In this document: in pieces, positions 31,495 through 43,410 of the stretch
Layout: every line of letters begins with the position of its first letter
How positions within the stretch are numbered: position 1 is the first letter of the stretch
Assembly (NCBI RefSeq): GCF_002261225.1
Contig: NZ_NEVM01000001.1
Coordinates: forward strand, 1,860,001-1,924,000
Source of the DNA: Bordetella genomosp. 10
GTDB taxonomy: Bacteria > Pseudomonadota > Gammaproteobacteria > Burkholderiales > Burkholderiaceae_B
Reading direction: 5' to 3'
DNA length: 64,000 nt
Made by a program: the position numbers and the translations under genes
Notes under the pieces: generated by a model
The model's input: only the letters and a program-made list of their open reading frames with translations
What the model was told of the DNA's origin: nothing
Database searches by the model: none

Positions 31495-34400
31495 GTGCGT
31501 CTTACCCAGTTAAAACTCGCCGGCTTCAAATCGTTCGTCGATCCGACCGTCATTCCCGTGCCCAGCCAGTTGGTGGGCGTGGTCGGTCCCAACGGTTGCG
31601 GCAAGTCGAACATCATCGACGCGGTGCGCTGGGTGCTGGGCGAGGCCAAGGCGTCCGAGCTGCGCGGCGAGTCCATGCAGGACGTGATCTTCAACGGCTC
31701 CGGCAACCGCAAGCCGGCCGCCCGCGCGTCGGTCGAAATGGTGTTCGACAACAGCGAGGGCCGGGCCGCCGGGCAATGGAGCAGCTACGCGGAAATCGCC
31801 GTGCGCCGGGTGCTGACCCGCGACGGCACCAGCAGCTACTACGTCAACAACCAGCAGGTGCGGCGCCGCGACATCCACGACATCTTCCTGGGCACCGGCC
31901 TGGGCGCGCGCGGCTACGCCATCATCGGGCAGGGGATGATCAACCGCCTGATCGAGGCGCGTCCCGAGGAACTGCGCGTCTACCTGGAAGAGGCCGCCGG
32001 CGTGTCGCGCTACAAGGAGCGCCGCCGCGAAACCGAGAACCGCCTGTCCGATACGCGCGAGAACCTGACCCGCGTCGAGGACATCCTGCGTGAACTGGGC
32101 AGCCAGTTGGACAAGCTGGAGGCCCAGGCCGAGGTGGCGCGCCAATACCGCGAACTGCAGGGCGACGGCGAGCAGAAGCAGCATGCGCTATGGCTGCTCA
32201 AGGAAACCGGCGCCCGCGAAGAACGGCAGAAGAAAAGCGCCGAGATCGAAAAAGCCCAGGCCGAGCTGGAAGGCGCGCTGGCGGGCCTGCGCGCCGGCGA
32301 GGCCGCCCTGGAAGCGCGCCGCCAGGCGCACTACGAGGCCAGCGACCGCGTCCATACCGCCCAGGGCGGCCTGTACGAGGCCAACGGCCAGGTCAGCCGC
32401 CTGGAGGCGGAAATCCGTCACGTCGTCGATTCGCGCAACCGGGTCCAGGCGCGGCGCGACCAGTTGCAGGCGCAGATCGCCGAGTGGGACGCCCAGCAGA
32501 CCCACTGCACCGAACAGATCGCCCAGGCCGAGGAAGACCTGGCGATGGCCGGGGAGCGCGCCGCCGAGGCCCGCGCCCGCGCCGAGGATGCCCAGGCCGC
32601 GCTGCCCTCGGTCGAGGCCAGCGTGCGGGACGCCGCGGCCTCCCGCGACGAGATGCGCGTCGCGCTGGCGCGCGTCGAGCAGAACCTGGCGCTGGTGGCG
32701 CAAAGCCAGCGCGACGCCGATCGCCAGTTGCAGGCGCTGGAGCAGCGCCGCGAGCGCGTCCAGCAGGAAATGCGCGAACTGCAGACGCCGGATCCGGCCC
32801 ACCTCGAACAACTGGCGGGCGATCGCGCCGCCGGCGAGGAGCAACTGGAAGAGGCGCAGGGGCAACTGGCCGAACTGGAAGCGCGCGTGCCGGTGGCCGA
32901 CGCCGAGCGCAGCCAGGCCCAGGAAGCGGCGCAGCGCGAGGCCCAGGCGCTGGCGCGCCTGGAAGCGCGTCTCGCGGCCCTGGTCAAATTGCAGGACGAC
33001 GTGCAGAAGCAGGGGGCGCTGGAGCCCTGGCTGGCCAAGCACGAACTGGCCAATATGGGCCGCCTGTGGCAGAAGCTGAACGTCGAGGCCGGTTGGGAAA
33101 CCGCCCTCGAAGCCGTGTTGCGCGAGCGCATGGCGGCGCTGGAATTGCGCAACCTGGACTTCGCCAAGGCCTTCGTCGACGACGCGCCGCCCGCGCGGCT
33201 GGCGTTTTTCCAGGCGCCGGCGGCGGGGCCCGCCCCCGCGCCGGCCGCCGGCCTGGCGCCGCTGACCACGATGCTGCACCTGAGCGATCCGGGGCTGCGC
33301 AGCCTCATGGGCGACTGGCTGCGCGACGTCTACGTGGCGGACGATATGGCCCAGGCCCTGGCCGGCCGCGCCACGCTGCCGCCGGGCGCCGTCTACGTGG
33401 TCAAGAGCGGCCACCTGGTCGACGCCCATAGCGTGCGTTTCTACGCGCCGGACTCGGAGCAGGCCGGCTTGCTGGCGCGCCAGACCGAAATCGCCAACCT
33501 GCAACGCGAGGTCAAGGCGCAGCAATTGATCGCCGACCAGTCTCGGGCCGCCGTGGCGCGGGCCGAGGCCGCCTGGCAGCAGGTCTCGCAGTCGCTGGGG
33601 CCGGCGCGCCAGCGCGTCGCCGAGGTGACGCGCCGGGTGCACGACATCCAGTTGGAACATTCGCGCCTGCAGCAGCAGGCCGAGCAATCGGGCGAGCGCG
33701 GCAAGCGCCTGCGCGAGGACCTGGCCGAGATCACCGCCCACGAAGAGGACTTGCGCGCCACGCGCGAGGACGCCGAGGTGCGTTTCGAGACCCTGGACCA
33801 GGAACTGGCCGAACACCAGTCGCGCTTCGCCGACGCCGAGATCGACGGCGAGGCGCTGGCCGCCAAGGCCGACGCGGCGCGCGCCGCGCTGCGCGACCTG
33901 GAACGGGCGGTGCACGAAGCCGAATTCGCGCAGCGCGGCATCGAGGCCCGCATCCAGGACCTGCAACGCAACCAGCAACTGGCGGCCGACCAGAGCCGCC
34001 GCGCCACCGGCGAGCTGGAACAGTTGCAGGGCGAACTTTTCGAACTGGACGCCAGCGCCGCCCAGGCCGGGCTGCAGGAGGCCCTGGAGCTGCGCGCCGA
34101 GCGCGAGGAAGCGCTGCAGCGCGCCCGCATCGAGCTGGACGACCTGGCGGCGCAACTGCGCGGCGCCGACGAGGAACGCGCGCGCCAGGAACAGACGCTG
34201 GAGCCGCGCCGCGCCCGCATCACGGAACTGCAATTGCAGGAGCAGGCCGCGCGCCTGGCCGAGGAGCAGTTCAGCGAACAGCTCAATGCGCGCGAGGTGG
34301 ACCGCGCCGCCCTGGCCGCGTCGCTGGCCGAGCGCCCGGACGAATGGCGCCGCGCCAACTGGCTGCAGTCCGAGGTGACGCGGATTTCGCGCCAGATCGA

Positions 34401-35025
34401 CAGCCTCGGCTCGGTCAACCTCGCCGCCCTGGACGAACTGAACAGCGCGCGCGAACGCAAGGATTACCTCGATTCCCAGCAGAAGGACCTGCTGACGGCC
34501 ATCGAAACGCTGGAAGACGCCATCCGCAAGATCGACCGCGAAACCCGCGAGCTGTTGCAGGAGACCTTCAACACCGTCAACGGCCATTTCGGCGAATTGT
34601 TCCCGCGCCTGTTCGGCGGCGGCGAGGCCAGGCTGTCGATGACCGGCGACGAAATCCTCGACGCCGGGGTGCAGGTGATGGCGCAGCCGCCGGGCAAGCG
34701 CAACAGCACCATCCACCTGCTGTCGGGCGGCGAGAAGGCCTTGACCGCGACGGCGTTGGTGTTCGCGCTGTTCAAGCTGAATCCGGCGCCGTTCTGCCTG
34801 CTCGACGAGGTGGACGCGCCGCTGGACGACGCCAACACCGAACGCTACGCCAACCTCGTCAGCAGCATGAGCGACCAGACCCAGTTCCTCTTTATCTCGC
34901 ACAATAAGATCGCCATGCAAATGGCAAAGCAACTGGTTGGCGTTACCATGCAGGAACAGGGTGTTTCCCGTATTGTCGCCGTCGATATCGATTCCGCGGT
35001 GCAGATGGCCACCGAGGCCGCTTGA
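31495..35025 (+). CDS. smc: SMC chromosome segregation ATPase
   Basis: An 1176-residue condensin subunit. Walker A GPNGCGKS is at residues 31-38 in the N-terminal head. Two long coiled-coil arms flank a hinge at about 510-650. The C-terminal head has signature LSGGEKALTATAL near residue 1076 and Walker B CLLDEVDAPLDD near 1101. The start is a GTG at 31495 with no clear ribosome-binding site; MRLTQLKLAGFKSFVDP is the expected SMC N-terminus. It is followed by zipA-like and ligA, an arrangement kept in many betaproteobacteria. Confidence 0.96.
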   Translation: MRLTQLKLAGFKSFVDPTVIPVPSQLVGVVGPNGCGKSNIIDAVRWVLGEAKASELRGESMQDVIFNGSGNRKPAARASVEMVFDNSEGRAAGQWSSYAEIAVRRVLTRDGTSSYYVNNQQVRRRDIHDIFLGTGLGARGYAIIGQGMINRLIEARPEELRVYLEEAAGVSRYKERRRETENRLSDTRENLTRVEDILRELGSQLDKLEAQAEVARQYRELQGDGEQKQHALWLLKETGAREERQKKSAEIEKAQAELEGALAGLRAGEAALEARRQAHYEASDRVHTAQGGLYEANGQVSRLEAEIRHVVDSRNRVQARRDQLQAQIAEWDAQQTHCTEQIAQAEEDLAMAGERAAEARARAEDAQAALPSVEASVRDAAASRDEMRVALARVEQNLALVAQSQRDADRQLQALEQRRERVQQEMRELQTPDPAHLEQLAGDRAAGEEQLEEAQGQLAELEARVPVADAERSQAQEAAQREAQALARLEARLAALVKLQDDVQKQGALEPWLAKHELANMGRLWQKLNVEAGWETALEAVLRERMAALELRNLDFAKAFVDDAPPARLAFFQAPAAGPAPAPAAGLAPLTTMLHLSDPGLRSLMGDWLRDVYVADDMAQALAGRATLPPGAVYVVKSGHLVDAHSVRFYAPDSEQAGLLARQTEIANLQREVKAQQLIADQSRAAVARAEAAWQQVSQSLGPARQRVAEVTRRVHDIQLEHSRLQQQAEQSGERGKRLREDLAEITAHEEDLRATREDAEVRFETLDQELAEHQSRFADAEIDGEALAAKADAARAALRDLERAVHEAEFAQRGIEARIQDLQRNQQLAADQSRRATGELEQLQGELFELDASAAQAGLQEALELRAEREEALQRARIELDDLAAQLRGADEERARQEQTLEPRRARITELQLQEQAARLAEEQFSEQLNAREVDRAALAASLAERPDEWRRANWLQSEVTRISRQIDSLGSVNLAALDELNSARERKDYLDSQQKDLLTAIETLEDAIRKIDRETRELLQETFNTVNGHFGELFPRLFGGGEARLSMTGDEILDAGVQVMAQPPGKRNSTIHLLSGGEKALTATALVFALFKLNPAPFCLLDEVDAPLDDANTERYANLVSSMSDQTQFLFISHNKIAMQMAKQLVGVTMQEQGVSRIVAVDIDSAVQMATEAA

Positions 35026-35070
35026 TCAAGAACCTACCGAGACGCTGCCCTGGGGGCGCGATATAGACAC

Positions 35071-38300
<3,230 letters not shown>

Positions 38301-38386
38301 GGGAGTGGCAGGGGGCCCGGCCGGGCGCCGCGCGGGAAAGCGGCGCGCAAGTTCTTCTTAAGCCTGTCCAGATCGGTTCAGCCCCG

Positions 38387-38425
38387 AGCCCGGGCGCGGT
38401 GACGACACCGCCCCGGGCTTTTTTG
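38387..38425 (+). terminator. Rho-independent terminator after ligA
   Basis: A long GC-rich stem (38387-38401 with 38406-38419, one base bulged) with loop ACGA, followed by six T. It closes the smc-zipA-ligA transcript about 86 bases after the ligA stop. Confidence 0.85.
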
Positions 38426-38488
38426 CGCCCGATTATTCGATAAAGCGTCCATTTTCGCCGTCGGGTGCGGTCCATGGTCGCTTCTTTT

Positions 38489-38598
38489 GCATTAATTCAG
38501 ATTCGGGAAAGTATTAATTCAATCGGCAGACAGATTTCATTCAGAAATTTGACATATCAGATTCAGCTAACAGTCGGCTTTCGTTCAGGAACTTGTTG
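38489..38598. repeat. Five degenerate 22-bp direct repeats (phased ATTCAG array)
   Basis: Cutting 38489-38598 into 22-base units gives five that all carry TTCA at the same place. The hexamer ATTCAG (or ATTCAA in unit 2, GTTCAG in unit 5) begins at 38495, 38517, 38539, 38561 and 38583, exactly 22 bases apart. Other columns agree too: unit position 19 is G in all five, and positions 4 and 5 are T in four of five. The phrase does not continue on either side. The spacing of two helical turns suggests side-by-side protein binding sites on one DNA face. Confidence 0.75.
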
Positions 38599-38620
38599 CT
38601 TTTGCACCCTAGGTGAATAC
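38593..38620 (+). promoter_or_regulatory. Candidate tctBA promoter next to the phased array
   Basis: TTGTTG (38593-38598) and GAATAC (38615-38620) are 16 bases apart, a weak sigma-70 pair whose -35 touches the last unit of the array. A perfect TTGACA at 38549-38554 inside unit 3 lacks a -10 at the right distance. A weak promoter abutting an activator array would be a sensible arrangement, but this is inference. Confidence 0.3.
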
Positions 38621-38812
38621 GCTAAGGCGGCCTATTTCCATAAAAACCGACAGCGAGCTGAAAGCGCCGCTGCCTAGTATCGCCTCCAGCGACGCGCGCA
38701 ATGCATTTCCCCCGCGATGCGCGCCGCGCCCACAACAGCAATCAGCCTTTGGAGACAGCGATCCCATGCACCCCACCCACCGCCAGGCGGCCCGTCCGAG
38801 GGGATATCCGCT

Positions 38813-39241
38813 ATGAACTTCAGTAACCGCAACTTCGTCAGGGGCCTGTTCCTGATCGTCTTCGCCCTGGTCTTCGGCGGTGCGGCGGCGCGCTACCCCT
38901 TGGGCACCTTCGCCCGTTTCGGCCCCGGCCTGTTCCCGCTGCTGGTCAGCGGCTGCCTGCTGCTGATCGGCCTCATCACGCTGGTGCGCGCGCGCCTCGT
39001 CGAGCCGGTGCCGCTGAACTACAACTTCAAGAACATCGCCATCATCATGGTCAGCCTGTGCGGCTTCGTGCTCGTCTCGCACTTCCTGAACATGCTCGTC
39101 GGCATCGTCTTCCTGGTGTTCTGCTCGACGCTGGCCGGCACCTCCTATTCGTGGGTCCGCAACGTGAAGATCTCCCTCGGCCTGATCGCCGTGGCCTTCG
39201 CTTTCAAACATCTCCTCGGCCTGGCGCTCCCGATACTATGA
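38813..39241 (+). CDS. tctB: TctB-family small membrane subunit of a tripartite tricarboxylate transporter
   Basis: A 142-residue protein with four predicted membrane helices, the size and layout of TctB (the small permease subunit). An N-terminal helix (NFVRGLFLIVFALVFGGAAA) is followed by the family-like ARYPLGTFARFGPGLFPLLVSG. The ATG at 38813 has GAGGGG nine bases upstream; a longer open frame upstream is hydrophilic and ignored. Its stop overlaps tctA as ATGA. The periplasmic binding protein TctC is not next to it. Confidence 0.88.
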   Translation: MNFSNRNFVRGLFLIVFALVFGGAAARYPLGTFARFGPGLFPLLVSGCLLLIGLITLVRARLVEPVPLNYNFKNIAIIMVSLCGFVLVSHFLNMLVGIVFLVFCSTLAGTSYSWVRNVKISLGLIAVAFAFKHLLGLALPIL

Positions 39242-40758
39242 TCGACATCCTGAACAACCTCGCGCTGGGCTTCGACCACGCCCTGACGCTCGAAAACCTG
39301 ATGTATTGCGCCCTGGGCTGCACGGTCGGCACGCTGATCGGCCTGCTGCCCGGCCTCGGTCCCCTGTCCACCATCAGCCTGCTGCTGCCCATCACCTACA
39401 GCATTCCGGCCAGCGGCGCGCTGATCATGCTGGCGGGTATCTACTACGGCGCCCAGTACGGCGACAGCGTCAGCGCCATCACCATGAAGATCCCGCACGC
39501 CAGCAGCATCGTGGCCTGCATCGACGGCTATGCGATGAACCTCAAGGGCAAGACCGGCCTGGCGCTGTTCACGGCCGGCATGTCCAGCTTCATCGGCGGC
39601 ACCGTGGCCATCGTGGTCCTGTCGACCATGGCGCCCGCGCTGGGCGAGGTGGGCCTGCTGTTCGGCCCGGCCGACTACTGCGCCCTGATGCTGCTGGGCT
39701 TCTTCTGCGTCAGCTTCGTCAGCAGCGGCAGCCTGCTCAACGGCCTGGCCATGGCCTTGATCGGCATCCTGCTCGGCGTCATCGGCACCGACGTCAACAG
39801 CGGCATGATGCGCTACACGATGAACCTGGTCTTCCTGCAGGATGGCGTGGGCCTGATCAGCATCGCCCTGGGCTGCTTCGGCATCGCCGAGATCGTCAAG
39901 AACCTGGACGCGAGGAATACGCTGACGCCCTTCAACGGCAAGATCAAGCTGATCCCGACCTGGGGCGAGTTCAAGCGCATCATCCCCAGCGCCTTGCGCG
40001 GCAGCGTGATCGGCTCGATCCTGGGCATCCTGCCCGGCGGCGGCCCGACCATCGCGCAGTTCGCCGCCTATGCCGCGGACAAGCGCTTCAGCAAGCACCG
40101 CGCGGAAATCGGCACCGGCGCCATCGAAGGCGTGGCCGGGCAGGCCGCCGCCGACGAGGCCGCGGCGCGCACCAGCTTCATTCCCCTGATGGCCATCGGC
40201 ATTCCCGAGAACGCCGTGATGGCCCTGATGCTGGCGGCCTTCATCGTCAAGGGCATCCAGCCGGGGCCCAATATGATCGGCACCCACCCCGACCTGTTCT
40301 GGGGCCTGGTGGCGAGCATGTGGGTCGGCAACTGCTTCCTGCTGATACTGAACGTGCCGCTGGTGCGCTACTGGCTGTCGGTCTTCAAGATCCCGTACAC
40401 CGTGCTGTTCCCTTGCATCCTGTTCTTCTGCTGCATCGGAACCTTCAGCATCAACAACAGCCTGGACGATATCTTCATCACCGCGGTGTTCGGCTTCATC
40501 GGCTACCTGTTCCTGCGCCTGGGCATGGAAGCGGCGCCGCTGATGCTGGGCTTCATCCTCGGTCCGATGCTGGAAGAAAACTTCCGCCGCGCCATGCTGC
40601 TGTCCCGCGGCGATTTCAGCGCCTTCGTGACGCGTCCCATCAGCGGCACCTTGTTCGCGGTCATCGGCGCCATCGTGGCCTGGCAATTGTTCGCCTTCAT
40701 GCGCAAGGGCCGCAAGAAGGACGCGGCCGCGCTGCAAGTGCAGGCGCAGCACGATTGA
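39238..40758 (+). CDS. tctA: TctA-family large permease of a tripartite tricarboxylate transporter
   Basis: A 506-residue membrane permease with about 11-12 helices. The two inverted-repeat glycine motifs of the family are seen: GLLPGLGPLSTISLLLP near residue 37, and GILPGGGPTIAQFAAY near residue 264. It takes up carboxylates using a cation gradient, with a periplasmic TctC-type protein delivering the substrate. Bordetella-type genomes carry many unlinked TctC homologues (Bug proteins), one of which probably serves this pair. The start at 39238 overlaps tctB by four bases. Confidence 0.93.
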   Translation: MIDILNNLALGFDHALTLENLMYCALGCTVGTLIGLLPGLGPLSTISLLLPITYSIPASGALIMLAGIYYGAQYGDSVSAITMKIPHASSIVACIDGYAMNLKGKTGLALFTAGMSSFIGGTVAIVVLSTMAPALGEVGLLFGPADYCALMLLGFFCVSFVSSGSLLNGLAMALIGILLGVIGTDVNSGMMRYTMNLVFLQDGVGLISIALGCFGIAEIVKNLDARNTLTPFNGKIKLIPTWGEFKRIIPSALRGSVIGSILGILPGGGPTIAQFAAYAADKRFSKHRAEIGTGAIEGVAGQAAADEAAARTSFIPLMAIGIPENAVMALMLAAFIVKGIQPGPNMIGTHPDLFWGLVASMWVGNCFLLILNVPLVRYWLSVFKIPYTVLFPCILFFCCIGTFSINNSLDDIFITAVFGFIGYLFLRLGMEAAPLMLGFILGPMLEENFRRAMLLSRGDFSAFVTRPISGTLFAVIGAIVAWQLFAFMRKGRKKDAAALQVQAQHD

Positions 40759-40792
40759 AAAACGCCGGCCGGCCGTCGTCCAGGCCATCCGC

Positions 40793-40830
40793 AATAAAAA
40801 ACGCGCCGCAATTGCGGCGCGTTTTTTATT
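40793..40830. terminator. Perfect 38-bp palindromic bidirectional terminator
   Basis: The sequence is a perfect palindrome with 19 bases per arm: A-rich flank, CGCGCCGCAA and its complement, then T-rich flank with six consecutive T on each strand. It lies between convergent tctA and par27 and would stop both. Confidence 0.92.
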
Positions 40831-40846
40831 CGACGGTCAGGCGGTA

Positions 40847-41623
40847 TTACTGGATCTTGGCCTGGTCGCGCAGCGATTTCTGGTAGTCGGCCAGGGTTTG
40901 CTGGCGCAGCATTTCTTCCAGTTGCGGGCGAACCTGGTCCAGCGGCGGGAACTCGACCGGGCGGGTGTCCTCGACCTGGATGATGTGCCAGCCGTATTGC
41001 GTCTGCACCGGCTTGTCGGCGATGTCGCCCTTCTTCAGCGCGGTCACGGCCTGCGCGAACGGCGGCACGTAGTTGGTGGCGGGGGCCCAGCCCAGCTCGC
41101 CGCCCTTGTCGGCGCTGCCGGGGTCCTTCGAGTTCTTCTTGGCCAGGTCTTCGAACTTGGCCTTGTTGCCCTTGATCTGCGCGAGCAGGTCGTTGGCGGT
41201 CTTCTCGTCGGCGACCAGGATGTGGCGCACCTTGTATTCCAGCTTGCCGGCCTGTTCCTGCTTGACCTTGTTGTATTCGGTCTGGACCTGCTGGTCGGTG
41301 ACCTTGTGCTTTTGCAGGTAGTCGGCCATCAGGGCGCGCACCAGGATGCCCTGGCGGGCCAGTTCGAGTTCGGTCTGGACGTCATCCTGCTTGGCGATGC
41401 CGGCCTTTTCGGCGGCCTGGACGAAAACCTGGCGGTTGATCATTTCCTGTTTGACCTGCTCGCGCAGTTGCGGCGAGTCGGTGGCGCCCTGGCTGACCAG
41501 CAGCTTGACGAATTGATCCACGCTCTTTTGCGAAATGGCCTTGCCGTTGACGGTCGCCACATTCTGGGCAAAAGCGGGAACAGCGATCGCGCAGGCCGCT
41601 GCCAACAGGATGATGCGTTTCAT
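40847..41623 (-). CDS. Par27-like periplasmic parvulin peptidyl-prolyl isomerase/chaperone
   Basis: A 258-residue exported protein with a signal peptide ending near residue 19 (AVPAFA). It has an N-terminal helical chaperone part, a parvulin (PpiC-type) domain at about residues 130-225 (YKVRHILVADEKTANDLLAQI, SKDPGSADKGGELGWA, VQTQYGWHIIQVED), and a short C-terminal helix. It matches Par27 of B. pertussis, a chaperone for outer-membrane and autotransporter proteins such as FhaB's partner FhaC. It lies 55 bases downstream of bolA on the same strand. Confidence 0.9.
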   Translation of the reverse strand: MKRIILLAAACAIAVPAFAQNVATVNGKAISQKSVDQFVKLLVSQGATDSPQLREQVKQEMINRQVFVQAAEKAGIAKQDDVQTELELARQGILVRALMADYLQKHKVTDQQVQTEYNKVKQEQAGKLEYKVRHILVADEKTANDLLAQIKGNKAKFEDLAKKNSKDPGSADKGGELGWAPATNYVPPFAQAVTALKKGDIADKPVQTQYGWHIIQVEDTRPVEFPPLDQVRPQLEEMLRQQTLADYQKSLRDQAKIQ

Positions 41624-41678
41624 GTAAGTCCTTTAGCCTTCTGAGGGTAAGTTCAGGGGATGAGTTCAGGGATGAGAT

Positions 41679-41963
41679 TCAGGGAATCCTGGTATCCAGC
41701 GCCAGCGCATGGATGGGATGGGGGATTAAATCTTGCAGCCGATCATACACCAGCCGATGCCGCGCAACCGGGGAGAGTCCGTGGAAACGGGAGGTGACAA
41801 TGCGTACCGTGAGATGTGATGCGCCGCCGTGCGCGCCGGCGTGGCCGGCATGCAGGTGCGAGTCGTCGATTATGTCCAGCGTGACGGGATCGAGTTCACT
41901 CAGGCGGCCGCGGATAATCTCGGCGAGCTCGTCGAAATGGACGGGGGTTTTATTTTTTTCCAT
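41679..41963 (-). CDS. BolA family protein
   Basis: A 94-residue BolA-like protein; the family partners with monothiol glutaredoxins in iron-sulfur delivery or acts as a regulator. The family segment DDSHLHAGHAGAHGGASHLTVRI-type is seen at about residues 33-55, with histidines that could bind a cluster, then SRFHGLSPVARHRLVYDRLQDLI. Its start codon directly abuts the yciB stop, so the two are coupled. Confidence 0.92.
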   Translation of the reverse strand: MEKNKTPVHFDELAEIIRGRLSELDPVTLDIIDDSHLHAGHAGAHGGASHLTVRIVTSRFHGLSPVARHRLVYDRLQDLIPHPIHALALDTRIP

Positions 41964-42536
41964 TCAGTTTTTCTCCGAGGGCGCGTCCTCGCCGGGCTCC
42001 GGCGGCTGGATATAACGGCCCAGCCAGAGCGATTGCGCCACCACGAAGGCCAGCATCAGCACGGTCAGGCCGAAGGCCTTGAACGACACCCACTGCGCTT
42101 CCGTGAAATGGCCGGAAAACGCCACGTAGAGATTGAGCGCGCCGGCCAGCAAAAAGAATATGCCCCAGGCGAGATTGAGGCGGTCCCATATGGGGACGGG
42201 TAACTGGATCTGTTTATCCAGCATGCGCCGCACCAGATTGCGCCCGAAAATAAAACGCCCGGCCAGCAAGGTAAGGCCGAACAGCCAGTAAAGCACCGTG
42301 GGCTTCCATTTGATGAAGGCGTCGTTGTGCAGGATCAGGGTGGCGCCGCCGAAAACGACGATGACCACCAGGTTGACCCAGTGCATGCCTTCGATGCGAT
42401 GGCCGCGCATCCGCAGCCAGACGATCTGGCCGATCGAGGCGGCGATGGAGACGCCCGTGGCGACGTAGATGCCCGCGAAATAATAGGCAATGAAAAAAAG
42501 GAGTAAAGGGAAGAAATCGAACAGGAATTTTTTCAT
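41964..42536 (-). CDS. yciB: YciB/IspZ inner-membrane septation protein
   Basis: A 190-residue polytopic membrane protein linked to intracellular septation and envelope synthesis. The family N-terminus KKFLFDFFPLLLFFIAYYFAGIYVATG is clear, along with WKPTVLYWLFGLTLLAGRFIF and NLAWGIFFLLAGALNLYVA. The long open frame upstream is a shadow. The ATG at 42536 gives the standard length. bolA and par27 follow on the same strand. Confidence 0.93.
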   Translation of the reverse strand: MKKFLFDFFPLLLFFIAYYFAGIYVATGVSIAASIGQIVWLRMRGHRIEGMHWVNLVVIVVFGGATLILHNDAFIKWKPTVLYWLFGLTLLAGRFIFGRNLVRRMLDKQIQLPVPIWDRLNLAWGIFFLLAGALNLYVAFSGHFTEAQWVSFKAFGLTVLMLAFVVAQSLWLGRYIQPPEPGEDAPSEKN

Positions 42537-42718
42537 GCGGCCGGGCTCGGCGTTCGGCAAAAAAGGGGAGTCATGGGCGCGCCGGCGCGGGACCTCTTTG
42601 TCCCCGTTTCGGGCCGGTGCGTTCCGGCCGCGAGTGTAGCGCGCCGCCGCCTGGGCGGCGAAATCGGCGGTCGAGTACCTTTGGACGCCGAAACGGCGCA
42701 AAAGGTTCGCGCAAAGTG

Positions 42719-42732
42719 CATAATCGCGCCCC
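42719..42732 (+). promoter_or_regulatory. Candidate -10 element of bioM, leaderless context
   Basis: CATAAT at 42719-42724 is followed by eight bases (CGCGCCCC) and the ATG at 42733. No ribosome-binding site is seen. The spacing resembles that before tsaB-rimI. A convincing -35 was not found. Confidence 0.35.
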
Positions 42733-43410
42733 ATGTTAATCGAGTTTGAACACGCCGTCGTCAAGAACGCCAGCGCCACGGTCCTGCATGGCCTGGACCT
42801 GACCTTGGCGGAGTCGCGCATTGCCGTGGTCGGCCCCAACGGGGCGGGCAAGAGCACTTTCGCGCGCCTGCTCAACGGTCTGGTCCTGCCCAGCGAGGGA
42901 CGGGTGCGCGTGGGCGGCGTCGATACGCGCGAGGACGTCCGGGCGGTGCGCCGGCGCGTCGGCTTCGTGTTCCAGAACCCGGAAAACCAGATCGTCTTTC
43001 CCATCGTCAGCGAGGACATGGCCTTCGGCCTGAAGCGCCGGGTGCCGGACAGGAACGAGCGGCGCGCCCGCATCGCCGCCCAGTTGGATGCCCTGGGCAT
43101 CGGCCACCTGGCCGATCGCGCCAGCCACCTGCTGTCGGGCGGGGAGCGGCAACTGGCCGCGCTGGCCGCGGTGCTGGTGACGCAGCCCGAGCTGGTGGTG
43201 TTCGACGAGCCGACCACCCAGTTGGACCTGCGCAATCGCAACCGGGTGCGCGACGCCATCGCGGCGCTGGACCGGCAGGCGGTGGTGGTCAGCCACGACC
43301 TCGACCTGCTGGCCGACTTCGACCGCGTGCTGGTCGTCGTCGACGGGCGGATCGCGGTCGACGACACGCCGGCGCCGGCGCTGCGCTGGTATCGGGAGCA
43401 TTGCGGATGA
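42733..43410 (+). CDS. bioM: BioM, biotin ECF transporter ATPase
   Basis: A 225-residue ABC ATPase (EcfA type) powering biotin uptake. Walker A GPNGAGKS is at residues 34-41, the Q-loop in FQNPENQIVF (the ENQ pattern is typical of ECF ATPases), signature LLSGGERQLAAL, Walker B LVVFDEPTTQLD, and the switch His in VVVSHDLDLL. It is followed without a gap by bioN, with an ATGA overlap, and then bioY. The complete BioMNY set is present. Confidence 0.92.
   Translation: MLIEFEHAVVKNASATVLHGLDLTLAESRIAVVGPNGAGKSTFARLLNGLVLPSEGRVRVGGVDTREDVRAVRRRVGFVFQNPENQIVFPIVSEDMAFGLKRRVPDRNERRARIAAQLDALGIGHLADRASHLLSGGERQLAALAAVLVTQPELVVFDEPTTQLDLRNRNRVRDAIAALDRQAVVVSHDLDLLADFDRVLVVVDGRIAVDDTPAPALRWYREHCG

Larger units (their letters stand above)
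38426..38812. other. AT-rich leader upstream of tctB
   Basis: About 390 bases without a convincing gene; 38480-38600 is strikingly AT-rich for this chromosome and holds the 22-bp-phased repeat array described separately. The last 150 bases return to high GC and include a good ribosome-binding site (GAGGGG) before tctB. Short open frames at 38465-38677 and 38613-38816 overlap the array and have no supporting features. Confidence 0.6.

Noticed and set aside
32188..34932. 914-codon minus-strand open frame opposite smc
   Set aside because: Low-complexity Leu/Arg/Gln-rich translation of the reverse of coiled-coil codons; smc is fully supported.
38465..38677. 70-codon open frame in the tctB leader
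   Set aside because: It overlaps the 22-bp repeat array, lacks a ribosome-binding site and has no recognisable protein features.
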